This document shows, one piece after another, positions 1 through 5,204 of a DNA stretch of 7,190 nucleotides. The DNA is from Desulfobacterales bacterium. GTDB lineage: Bacteria > Desulfobacterota > Desulfobacteria > Desulfobacterales > Desulfobacteraceae. The position numbers and the translations under genes are program-made. Location: the NCBI GenBank assembly GCA_022361535.1, contig JAKSAU010001173.1, forward strand, positions 1 through 7,190, given 5' to 3'. The notes below the pieces were generated by a model. The model did no database searches. It was not told the DNA's origin and saw only the letters and a program-made list of their open reading frames with translations. Every line of letters starts with the position of its first letter. Within the stretch, counting starts at the first letter, position 1.

Positions 1-348
1 CATCTCCCGGCAGGAATGGGTTGTCCAGGTGGCAACGGACTCTGGGTTTACGTCCCTGGCTTCTGCAGGGAAGATATGCTCATTGAGCCAGGTTTCCAGC
101 GGCAGGTCATCGGCAAGCCCCCGAAACATAGACATAGGTGCATGGGTGTGACCGTTGACAAAACCTGGCATAATAATCCCTTCTTGTGCGTCAATTCTTT
201 TATCTGCTCCCTTATCATCGATCTTACCTGCTGCTCCGCACTCTATAATTTCACCATTTTGTATCCGTACAACACCGTTCTCTATGATCGGAAGCCCTTC
301 TTCCATTGTCAGAAGCATTCCGTTGAATATTACAATTTCATTGTCCAT
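1..348 (-). CDS. Amidohydrolase/deaminase (MtaD/TRZ-ATZ-like), N-terminal part
   Basis: This is a partial gene: the first 116 codons are present and the reading frame runs off the left edge. The protein opens with the small beta-sandwich typical of cyclic amidohydrolases (about residues 3-55), then enters the metal-dependent barrel with GFVNGHTHAPMSMFRG at residues 62-77. H67 and H69 form the HxH metal pair. The following DDLPLETWLNEHIFPAE (80-96) is characteristic of the S-adenosylhomocysteine / 5'-methylthioadenosine / 5'-deoxyadenosine deaminase group and related TRZ/ATZ chlorohydrolases. Family knowledge suggests a cytosolic Zn- or Fe-dependent enzyme that deaminates a purine nucleoside such as SAH or MTA; the exact substrate cannot be read from this fragment. 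The start ATG (348-346) follows an AGGA about 8 nt upstream. It is divergent from the flavoprotein gene across the repeat-bearing intergenic region. Confidence 0.88.
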   Translation of the reverse strand, partial: MDNEIVIFNGMLLTMEEGLPIIENGVVRIQNGEIIECGAAGKIDDKGADKRIDAQEGIIMPGFVNGHTHAPMSMFRGLADDLPLETWLNEHIFPAEARDVNPESVATWTTHSCREM

Positions 349-450
349 TTCCGCGTTCCTTTCTTGATTGACATCCGTAATCTTAAGTACTGCCACAAAT
401 CACCTAAGTTGGGAACCTATTTGTCCATGACATGAGTAATACATTTAGCG

Positions 451-540
451 TTGGCTCTTAGGCTCGTTTGTCCCGGAAACGGCATCAGGCGTATTTTGGG
501 ACAAAATTCGGCAGCCGGTTCCGGGATAAACGAGCCGATC
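451..540 (+). repeat. Palindromic dispersed element, copy 1
   Basis: This is an imperfect inverted repeat. Arms 461-483 and 514-536 match at 21 of 23 positions, and one mismatch is a G-T wobble. Inside is a second stem (490-498 with 502-510, 8 of 9 pairs) closed by a GGA loop. Between the two stems is an asymmetric unpaired loop, ATCAGG on the left and GCA on the right. A diverged copy lies in inverted orientation at about 4554-4643. Similarity also reaches left of the stem (CTTAGGCTC and the bases before it), so the element is probably about 90 bp. It occupies much of the 304-bp gap between the divergent amidohydrolase and flavoprotein genes and contains no credible gene. I do not recognise the family; REP/MITE-like is the nearest description. 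Confidence 0.75.
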
Positions 541-580
541 TCTGCTTATGTGATGTCCCTTTGTCGATCTGCCTGCTGGA

Positions 581-610
581 TGGACAAGCTATCCCCTTTC
601 ATGCTAAACT
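581..610 (+). promoter_or_regulatory. Possible sigma-70 promoter for the flavoprotein gene
   Basis: TGGACA (581-586, 5 of 6 to the -35 consensus) and TAAACT (605-610, 4 of 6 to the -10 consensus) are separated by 18 bp. They would start transcription near 617, giving a leader of about 36 nt before the ATG at 653. TGTCC at 554-558 and GGACA at 582-586 form a short inverted pair over the -35 region. The call rests on consensus match only and is weaker than the promoter at 1780. Confidence 0.35.
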
Positions 611-652
611 GACGCCGCTTTATTATTTGAAACAAATTCAGAGGTGCAATTT

Positions 653-1753
653 ATGGTGAATAAGCTGGATGTACTTATTGTTGGTTCCGGTCCTGGCGGC
701 ATGGCCGCGGCATTGCTGGCCCGCAAGGCTGGTATGTCCTACCTGATTTTGGAAAAAGGACATAATCCCATGCAAGGAATTATTGATACATACCCTAAAG
801 GGAAAAAAGTATATCCTACCATCCCCAAACGTTACACCGATCCATTTCCGGTGGATGAAGTCAGACCACCGGATTCCCGTATCCCTGTGGAAGCCTATAT
901 TGATCAGGCACGTGCCGTTGTGGAAGAACATGATCTGAATATCAGATACAACGAGGAGTTCAAATCCATTGAAGGTCAGCACCCGGACTACCGGGTAATG
1001 ACCGAAACTGACACTTACACAGCTAAAAATATCATTCTGGCATTTGGCAGTAATATCCCCAATGACCTGGGCATTTACGGCGAAGCCAAAACCGTTGCCA
1101 GGAATATAGAAAATGGAGAAGATTACATCGGCATAGATGTCCTGGTTATTGGCGGCGGAAACGCGGCAGCTGATGTGGTTGCATCTTTGTCCCGCATAAA
1201 ACGTGAGGCAGATGATGACACCTCTGTTTACTGGGCACACATCAAAGAAATATTTGAAATCAACAAAGATACGGCCCGGGACCTGGGTGAGGAAGTGCTT
1301 TTAGGGGGCCATATTAAAATTCTGCAACGCGCTGTACCAAAAATCGGAGAGGTAGATGCCGACGGTATTGACCGCCTGTATATCCACCAGACATCAGGTG
1401 CGTCCATGGGAAGTGATTTATACCTGTATCAGGGCATGAGTTTTCCCATGAAAAATGTAATTGCCTGCATCGGCCATCATGGTCCGTCTGCTATTTTTGA
1501 CAGCCTTGATCTCCAGCAAATCACCTGTACCGGTGCGATTTGTAAAATTGCAAAAGAAGGAGAACGCCTTCTTATGCTTTCCCAGACCCTGGAAACCAGT
1601 GCCAAAGGTATCTATGCCATTGGCGGGGCCATCAGCCCCTCCTATATGGAAGTTGACCCCCAGGGTGCGATCAAGGAAAAGCGCCACTCCAACCTAATCT
1701 ACACTGCGGTCGTGGACGCAAAAGTTGTGATGGATCACCTGGTCACTTTATAA
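653..1753 (+). CDS. FAD-dependent pyridine nucleotide-disulfide oxidoreductase-like protein
   Basis: The 366-residue product has the two-Rossmann-fold layout of thioredoxin-reductase / YpdA-like flavoproteins. The FAD dinucleotide motif VGSGPGG lies at residues 10-16, with acidic E34 ending the second strand. An NAD(P)H-binding motif, VLVIGGGNAAADV, is at 163-175. A late FAD-contacting strand, GIYAIGGAI, is at 319-327; the usual GD aspartate is replaced by glycine. There is no CxxC redox centre. The only close cysteine pair is C292 and C297, so it is probably not a classical disulfide reductase. Likely role: a cytosolic NAD(P)H-dependent flavoprotein passing electrons to an unknown partner. 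ATG 653 is chosen over GTG 644 because GAGG (641-644) lies 8 nt upstream of it. The metal-type permease follows 116 bp downstream with its own promoter, so co-function is only suggestive. Confidence 0.85.
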   Translation: MVNKLDVLIVGSGPGGMAAALLARKAGMSYLILEKGHNPMQGIIDTYPKGKKVYPTIPKRYTDPFPVDEVRPPDSRIPVEAYIDQARAVVEEHDLNIRYNEEFKSIEGQHPDYRVMTETDTYTAKNIILAFGSNIPNDLGIYGEAKTVARNIENGEDYIGIDVLVIGGGNAAADVVASLSRIKREADDDTSVYWAHIKEIFEINKDTARDLGEEVLLGGHIKILQRAVPKIGEVDADGIDRLYIHQTSGASMGSDLYLYQGMSFPMKNVIACIGHHGPSAIFDSLDLQQITCTGAICKIAKEGERLLMLSQTLETSAKGIYAIGGAISPSYMEVDPQGAIKEKRHSNLIYTAVVDAKVVMDHLVTL

Positions 1754-1779
1754 TTTCTTTAATTCTCGCCAAATTTATC

Positions 1780-1808
1780 TTGACACTCAAACTAAATAAC
1801 ATTATACA
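1780..1808 (+). promoter_or_regulatory. Near-consensus sigma-70 promoter of the Sec-type permease
   Basis: A perfect -35 hexamer TTGACA (1780-1785) and a -10 hexamer TATACA (1803-1808, 5 of 6) are separated by exactly 17 bp. The predicted start is near 1815, giving a leader of about 55 nt. This is the strongest promoter-like sequence in the window. Such a strong core suggests that control comes from repression, and the adjoining inverted repeat fits that. Confidence 0.75.
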
Positions 1809-1836
1809 TATGAACAAATGCTCAGATGAACGAATG
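1808..1836 (+). promoter_or_regulatory. Candidate ArsR/SmtB-type operator
   Basis: CATATGAACA-AA-TGCTCAGATG (starting at 1807 and overlapping the last bases of the -10 hexamer) is a 10-2-10 inverted repeat matching at 8 of 10 positions. The TGAACA half-site with a two-base centre is the pattern recognised by ArsR/SmtB family metal-sensing repressors. A second half-site, ATGAACGAATG (1826-1836), repeats ATGAACAAATG (1810-1820) with a 16-bp offset, suggesting tandem binding. Bound repressor would cover the -10 and the transcription start. No ArsR gene lies in the window, so the regulator would be encoded elsewhere. The site call is inference from pattern. Confidence 0.55.
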
Positions 1837-1869
1837 TTGAATAGGCAAATTGTATCTTAAGGAAGACTT

Positions 1870-2952
1870 ATGACAACCATAATAGAAATACTAAAAGAAT
1901 CCTGGCATTTGTATCTGGATGTGTCCATATATATGCTGTTTGGCTTTTTTATTGCCGGCCTTCTCTATGTATTTTTCAAAGCAGACAAAATAAAGCAATA
2001 TCTTGGCAAAGGTAAGGTAAAACCGGTTTTTCTATCTGCTCTTTTCGGTATCCCGCTCCCACTGTGCTCTTGCGGTGTTGTGCCAGTTGCCACAGGGCTT
2101 AAAAAACAAGGCGCAAATTCAGGTGCAGCCCTTTCTTTCATGATCTCCACGCCTGAATCCGGGGTGGATTCCATTGCCGTTTCCTATGCCATGCTGGATC
2201 CGATCATGACTGTAGTCAGGCCTGTTGCAGCCTTTATAACCGCAGTCAGCACAGGTATTGCCCAAAACTTTTTCGGCCACGAAAAAACCCCAACCCGGCC
2301 TGCTCCTGTACAAGGCAGTGGCTGAGGATGTGCTAGCACCTGCGGTGCAGGTGAAAAAAAATCAGACAAAGCCCCGCTTGGACAACGGCTGACAGAAGGA
2401 TTCAAGTATGCATACGGCGAATTGCTGACTGATATTGCAAAACCGTTTCTAATTGGCATTCTCATTGCCGGAGGCATCACCTACTTTTTCCCGGAAGACT
2501 TGACATTGTGGGCCAATTCCCATCCCTTGCTTTCCATGCTTGTAATGCTGGCTGCCGGTATCCCCATGTATGTTTGTGCCACTTCCTCTACGCCCATTGC
2601 CGCAGCCCTTATTTTAAAAGGGCTTAACCCGGGAGCAGCTCTTGTATTTCTTCTGGCCGGACCTGCTACAAATGCGGCAACCATGGCCATTGTCCGCAAT
2701 GTTTTTAACACCAGGGCTCTTGTCATTTACTTGACCATGATCTCTTTGTGCGCGTTGGCAATGGGTGGACTTGTTGACTGGATCTACACCATGTCCGGTG
2801 TCAATCCCCAGGTCGTTGTCGGACAGGCCGGAGAACTATTTCCGTATTCTGTCCAGCTGGTGTCAGCACTGATTCTGACAGGTTTAATCCTTTATAACCG
2901 GTTTTCAGGATCAACCCATGGTCACAGTCAGGACCCTGCCCACTCTCTCTAA
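1870..2952 (+). CDS. Selenocysteine-containing COG0701/DUF318 permease (SO_0444/ArsP-like)
   Basis: This is one 360-residue protein if the in-frame TGA at 2323-2325 is read as selenocysteine (Sec152). The N-terminal half (1-151) has a transmembrane segment at about 16-36 and the family hallmark PLPLCSCGVVP (62-72, C66 and C68), then further hydrophobic helices to about 133. The C-terminal half has matching hydrophobic segments, GIPMYVCATSSTP (230-242, C236) and LLAGPATNAATM (261-272), and ends in a His-bearing tail. Between the halves is a soluble loop with U152, C154 and C158. Related permeases include Cu/Zn efflux proteins of the SO_0444 type and the organoarsenical permease ArsP. Likely role: inner-membrane efflux of a soft metal or metalloid, with the loop as a binding or relay site. 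The start ATG follows AAGGAAG at 1859-1865. Readings as a split gene or a nonsense mutant are less likely: the frame is unbroken on both sides, and family-like sequence resumes directly after the TGA. Confidence 0.85.
2323..2353 (+). promoter_or_regulatory. Selenocysteine TGA codon with predicted bacterial SECIS hairpin
   Basis: The TGA codon (2323-2325) is followed by a perfect 7-bp stem, CACCTGC (2337-2343) with GCAGGTG (2347-2353), closed by the three-base loop GGT (2344-2346). The loop begins 18 nt after the TGA. Bacterial SECIS elements lie directly 3' of the UGA inside the reading frame and carry a small apical loop with G (often GU) at its start, which SelB recognises. Spacing, stem and loop all fit. 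An overlapping short palindrome, GTGCTAGCAC (2330-2339), could compete for folding. Confidence 0.75.
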
Positions 2953-2972
2953 CGGCCAATAAAAGACAGTAA

Positions 2973-3022
2973 TTTGAACCGGTCAGGACTCTACGAGCTT
3001 GTGGCTGTCCTGGCTGGTCAAA
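2973..3022. terminator. Hairpin between convergent genes, possible bidirectional terminator
   Basis: TTTGAACCGGTCAGGAC (2973-2989) pairs with GTCCTGGCTGGTCAAA (3007-3022), allowing one bulged A and two wobble pairs in plus-strand RNA; the loop is 17 nt. It sits 20 bp past the permease stop and covers the last codons of the convergent 89-residue gene. No clean run of T follows in either direction, so it may be an RNA 3'-end structure and not a classical intrinsic terminator. Confidence 0.4.
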
Positions 3023-3252
3023 TCCAATTCATAGATCTGTTTTAGTGATTCAATTCTCTTTAGGTTATCTTCACCAAAAGGTGCTTTGCCTTCAAAAGCA
3101 TGGAGAACAATACCTTCCAGCAAATCTCCAAGGGTCATATCATGATACTCTGCCAATCCTTTGAGTACTTTTAAAATACGTTTTTCCATCCTGACACCGG
3201 TTTGCACCCTTTGTATTTTCTTTGATCCGGTTGTCGTACTTTTACGTGTCAT
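2983..3252 (-). CDS. Small ribbon-helix-helix-like protein
   Basis: The 89-residue product has a basic N-terminus (1-15), a short strand-like RVQTGVRM (15-22), a helix EKRILKVLKGLAEYHDM (23-39) and a second helix TLGDLLEGIVLHAFEG (40-55). This matches the ribbon-helix-helix plan of CopG/Arc-like DNA-binding proteins, which bind DNA as dimers through the N-terminal strand. The tail (56-89) is charged and probably helical to about 76. Its ATG (3252-3250) overlaps the TGA stop of the upstream MFS gene in an ATGA junction, and a strong AAAGGAG lies 7 nt before the start. The two are therefore probably translationally coupled. Likely role: autoregulator of the exporter operon (inference). The structural call comes from residue pattern only, and an uncharacterised non-DNA-binding small protein remains possible. 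Confidence 0.7.
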   Translation of the reverse strand: MTRKSTTTGSKKIQRVQTGVRMEKRILKVLKGLAEYHDMTLGDLLEGIVLHAFEGKAPFGEDNLKRIESLKQIYELDLTSQDSHKLVES

Positions 3253-4442
3253 GTCTTGTCTCCTTTAAAAATCATTAATGAGATTGCACCAAGGCCTATC
3301 AAGATCACCCCGGAGAGCGGCATAATAGTATAAGTTTCAATGTGGTCTGTTAGAATACCGAACATAATCATGGCTGCAGGGATAGAGGCATTGCCAAGAG
3401 TTGAGGCAAGCGCAAAAACCCGGCCGCTGAAGGACTCTTTTGTATATTGCTGGATCAGCGTTCTAAAACAGACAGCAGCTCTTACCATTGCTGCCCCCCA
3501 TAATACAAAGCAAAATGAATATCCAACCCATGCAAACGTCCCCATCATTGGGCAAACCCATGACAAGACCTGGATACCTCCCATTGTCATGACCGAAGTA
3601 AACAGTCCTTTGGCAACCTTTGAGGTCAGGTTCGTTCTTGCAAGAACCAGTGACATAAGCAATGTTCCACTGCCAAGTGCCGCCTGAAAAAACCCTAGTG
3701 TTTTTGGTCCCCCATTGGGCATACCATGGGCAATCACAGGCATAAACACTTCAATCCCCCCGACAAAAAAATGGATTACCGCTACCATGAACAAAATAAC
3801 GACCAGTGATCTACTATTAAACAGATATGCGTATCCTGCCTTTATATCCGAAACCAACGTTGTTTTTACTTTTCCTTCACCTGACTTAGGAATACGGATA
3901 AACATTTCAAAACATGCTGAGAATAAAAATGACAGCCCGTTTAGAAAAAATATCCATACGTAACCAACCACGGCAACGGCCAAACCACCCAATGCAGCCC
4001 CACCTATCAAAGCGATTCCTGCAGCTGTTTGATGCATGGCATTGGCCTGTGACAATTTACTCGATCCCACAATTCTTGGAATTACCGCCGGGATACAAGG
4101 ATCAAAAAACGCTGCATTCAAAGATAATATCACTTGAAGCCCAAGTATTATAAAAAAATTAGTAAACCCAAAAGCAAACAGGGCTGTGAACAAAAGCAAC
4201 AAGACACCCCGGATCAAATCTGTGCCTACGATAATATGCTTCTTGGAATTCCGGTCAATGACAGAACCGGAAAAAAGACCGGCTATCAGTCCGGGAACCA
4301 AAGATGCGGCCAACACAAGGCCCATCTTCCCGGAAGAGCCTGTGGTCTCAAGCACCCAAAACGCCAGGGCAATCATATGAAACTTGTCTCCCACTTGGGA
4401 GATCAGTTGCCCGGCCAACAATAGTTTAAAATCTTTTCCCAT
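3249..4442 (-). CDS. Major facilitator superfamily exporter (MFS_3/EntS-like)
   Basis: The 397-residue integral membrane protein has about 12 hydrophobic segments, typical in length for MFS drug/siderophore exporters of the MFS_3 group. The opening FKLLLAGQLISQVGDKFHMIALAFWVL (5-31) is the usual first helix of that group, where a G-Q-x3-Q/N-x-G-D pattern is common. Motif A is degenerate: GSVIDRNSKKHI (59-70) retains D63, R64 and K68. It probably exports a small organic compound across the inner membrane by proton antiport; the substrate cannot be told. The start ATG (4442) has AGGGGA about 5 nt upstream. Its stop overlaps the start of the ribbon-helix-helix-like gene. Upstream, on the same strand, TTGTAT-N17-TATATG with TACCATGGTA in the spacer (about 4484-4493) could be a weak promoter and operator. 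Confidence 0.88.
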   Translation of the reverse strand: MGKDFKLLLAGQLISQVGDKFHMIALAFWVLETTGSSGKMGLVLAASLVPGLIAGLFSGSVIDRNSKKHIIVGTDLIRGVLLLLFTALFAFGFTNFFIILGLQVILSLNAAFFDPCIPAVIPRIVGSSKLSQANAMHQTAAGIALIGGAALGGLAVAVVGYVWIFFLNGLSFLFSACFEMFIRIPKSGEGKVKTTLVSDIKAGYAYLFNSRSLVVILFMVAVIHFFVGGIEVFMPVIAHGMPNGGPKTLGFFQAALGSGTLLMSLVLARTNLTSKVAKGLFTSVMTMGGIQVLSWVCPMMGTFAWVGYSFCFVLWGAAMVRAAVCFRTLIQQYTKESFSGRVFALASTLGNASIPAAMIMFGILTDHIETYTIMPLSGVILIGLGAISLMIFKGDKT

Positions 4443-4483
4443 GGTTTTCCCCTAAAACTAAATATTTATGGATTCATATACCA

Positions 4484-4493
4484 TGGTACCAAG
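4484..4493. promoter_or_regulatory. Short perfect palindrome upstream of the MFS exporter
   Basis: TACCATGGTA, a 10-bp perfect palindrome approximately at this position, overlaps GGTACC. It falls in the spacer of a weak minus-strand promoter candidate (TTGTAT, 17 bp, TATATG) about 40 bp before the exporter start. It may be an operator, possibly for the ribbon-helix-helix-like protein of the same operon. Chance occurrence of a 10-bp palindrome is not negligible. Confidence 0.25.
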
Positions 4494-4553
4494 ATAAATA
4501 CAATCTTTCTCATTTTGATATGTCCGGCAGGCCAACCGCCTTATACAAATACC

Positions 4554-4643
4554 GGGGCGTTTGTCCTAAAAAACGGCTGCCGTATTTTTTCTTAAAATAC
4601 GTCTGATGCCTTTCTCATAGGACAAAGGAGCCTAAGTTCCAAA
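4554..4643 (-). repeat. Palindromic dispersed element, copy 2 (inverted)
   Basis: This is the reverse-oriented, diverged copy of the element at 451-540. On the plus strand the outer arms are GGGGCGTTTGTCCTA (4554-4568) and TAGGACAAAGGAGCC (4618-4632), 12 of 15 paired. A perfect inner stem, CGTATTTT (4581-4588) with AAAATACG (4594-4601), closes on a 5-base loop. In the orientation of copy 1 it shares the core GGCATCAG-R-CGTATTTT and CGGCAGCCG. The flanking CTTAGGCTC-TTTGTCC is also shared. It takes up about a third of the 294-bp gap between the divergent exporter and CBS genes. No gene was seen in this gap. Confidence 0.72.
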
Positions 4644-4662
4644 GCCAAATGCTGCATCCAAC

Positions 4663-4691
4663 TTTACCCGTTAAAGGTTTTCATGTATATT
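4663..4691 (+). promoter_or_regulatory. Probable sigma-70 promoter of the CBS-MFS operon
   Basis: TTTACC (4663-4668, 4 of 6) and TATATT (4686-4691, 5 of 6) are separated by 17 bp. They predict a start near 4698 and a leader of about 39 nt before the ATG at 4737. An imperfect inverted repeat over the -35 region (AACTTTA, 4661-4667, with TTAAAGGTT) could be an operator. The call is by consensus only. Confidence 0.5.
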
Positions 4692-4736
4692 GACAGATAA
4701 AGCAAATCACCACTGGTGGAGGGGAGGAGCAAGACG

Positions 4737-5204
4737 ATGAAAGCATCGGATATTATGGAAACCAACATCATATGCATTAATCCGGACACTGAAATCACCC
4801 GGGCTGTGGAGGTACTGCTCAACAATCATATCAATGGCGCACCAGTTGTCGACGACCAGGATGAACTGGTAGGCATTCTGTGCCAGAGCGACTTGATTTT
4901 CCAGCAAAAAGAACTGCCCATCCCACCCATATTTACTATTCTGGACGGTATTATTCCGTTATCCTCTTCTAAAAAAGTAGAGGAAGATTTCCAGAAAATG
5001 TCCGCGACATATGTAGAAGACGCAATGGTAACCGAGGTAACTACGGTAACGCCGGACACATCACTGTCCGAAATTGCAAGTCTTATGGTTGAAAAGCACT
5101 TTCACACGATACCCGTAATAGAAAATAAAAAACTTGTGGGCATTATAGGTAAGGAAGATATTCTTAAAACCCTGATTCCAGATACAGAAAAAGGCAGTGA
5201 ATGA
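4737..5204 (+). CDS. Tandem CBS-domain protein
   Basis: The 155-residue soluble protein consists of a CBS pair (Bateman module). CBS1 spans about 4-58 (MKASDIMETNIICINPD, then VVDDQDELVGILCQSDLI). CBS2 spans about 93-147 (VEDAMVTEVTTVTPDTSL, then HTIPVIENKKLVGIIGKEDIL). Between them is a linker of about 30 residues, IPPIFTILDGIIPLSSSKKVEEDFQKM, common in CBS proteins of sulfate reducers and their relatives. CBS pairs bind adenine nucleotides such as AMP, ATP or SAM and act as energy or ligand sensors. ATG 4737 is preferred to the in-frame GTG 4716 because GTG lies inside the purine-rich Shine-Dalgarno tract (4718-4729, GGAGG 9 nt before the ATG). Its stop overlaps the start of the following transporter, so it is probably co-translated with it and may modulate it. 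Confidence 0.9.
   Translation: MKASDIMETNIICINPDTEITRAVEVLLNNHINGAPVVDDQDELVGILCQSDLIFQQKELPIPPIFTILDGIIPLSSSKKVEEDFQKMSATYVEDAMVTEVTTVTPDTSLSEIASLMVEKHFHTIPVIENKKLVGIIGKEDILKTLIPDTEKGSE

Noticed and set aside
461..536. Integron attC site
   Set aside because: The palindrome lacks the paired RYYYAAC and GTTRRRY core sites, and no integrase or cassette structure is nearby.
461..536. Intrinsic terminator
   Set aside because: There is no T run after the stem, and no gene is transcribed into it, because it lies between divergent genes.
468..659. 63-codon plus-strand ORF between the divergent genes
   Set aside because: It lies on the palindromic repeat and the promoter of the next gene, has no ribosome site, and its composition follows the repeat.
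638..1240. 200-codon minus-strand ORF opposite the flavoprotein gene
   Set aside because: It is an antisense shadow of a clearly conserved Rossmann-fold coding sequence and has no recognisable protein features.
1870..2325. Permease as a frameshifted or nonsense pseudogene
   Set aside because: There is no frame change. The stop is specifically TGA, next to Cys residues in the inter-half loop and followed by a SECIS-like hairpin, which fits selenocysteine better.
2422..2952. Separate second permease ORF starting at TTG 2422
   Set aside because: Family-like sequence continues upstream of 2422 in the same frame to the TGA, and the TTG has no ribosome site; it is the C-terminal half of one gene.
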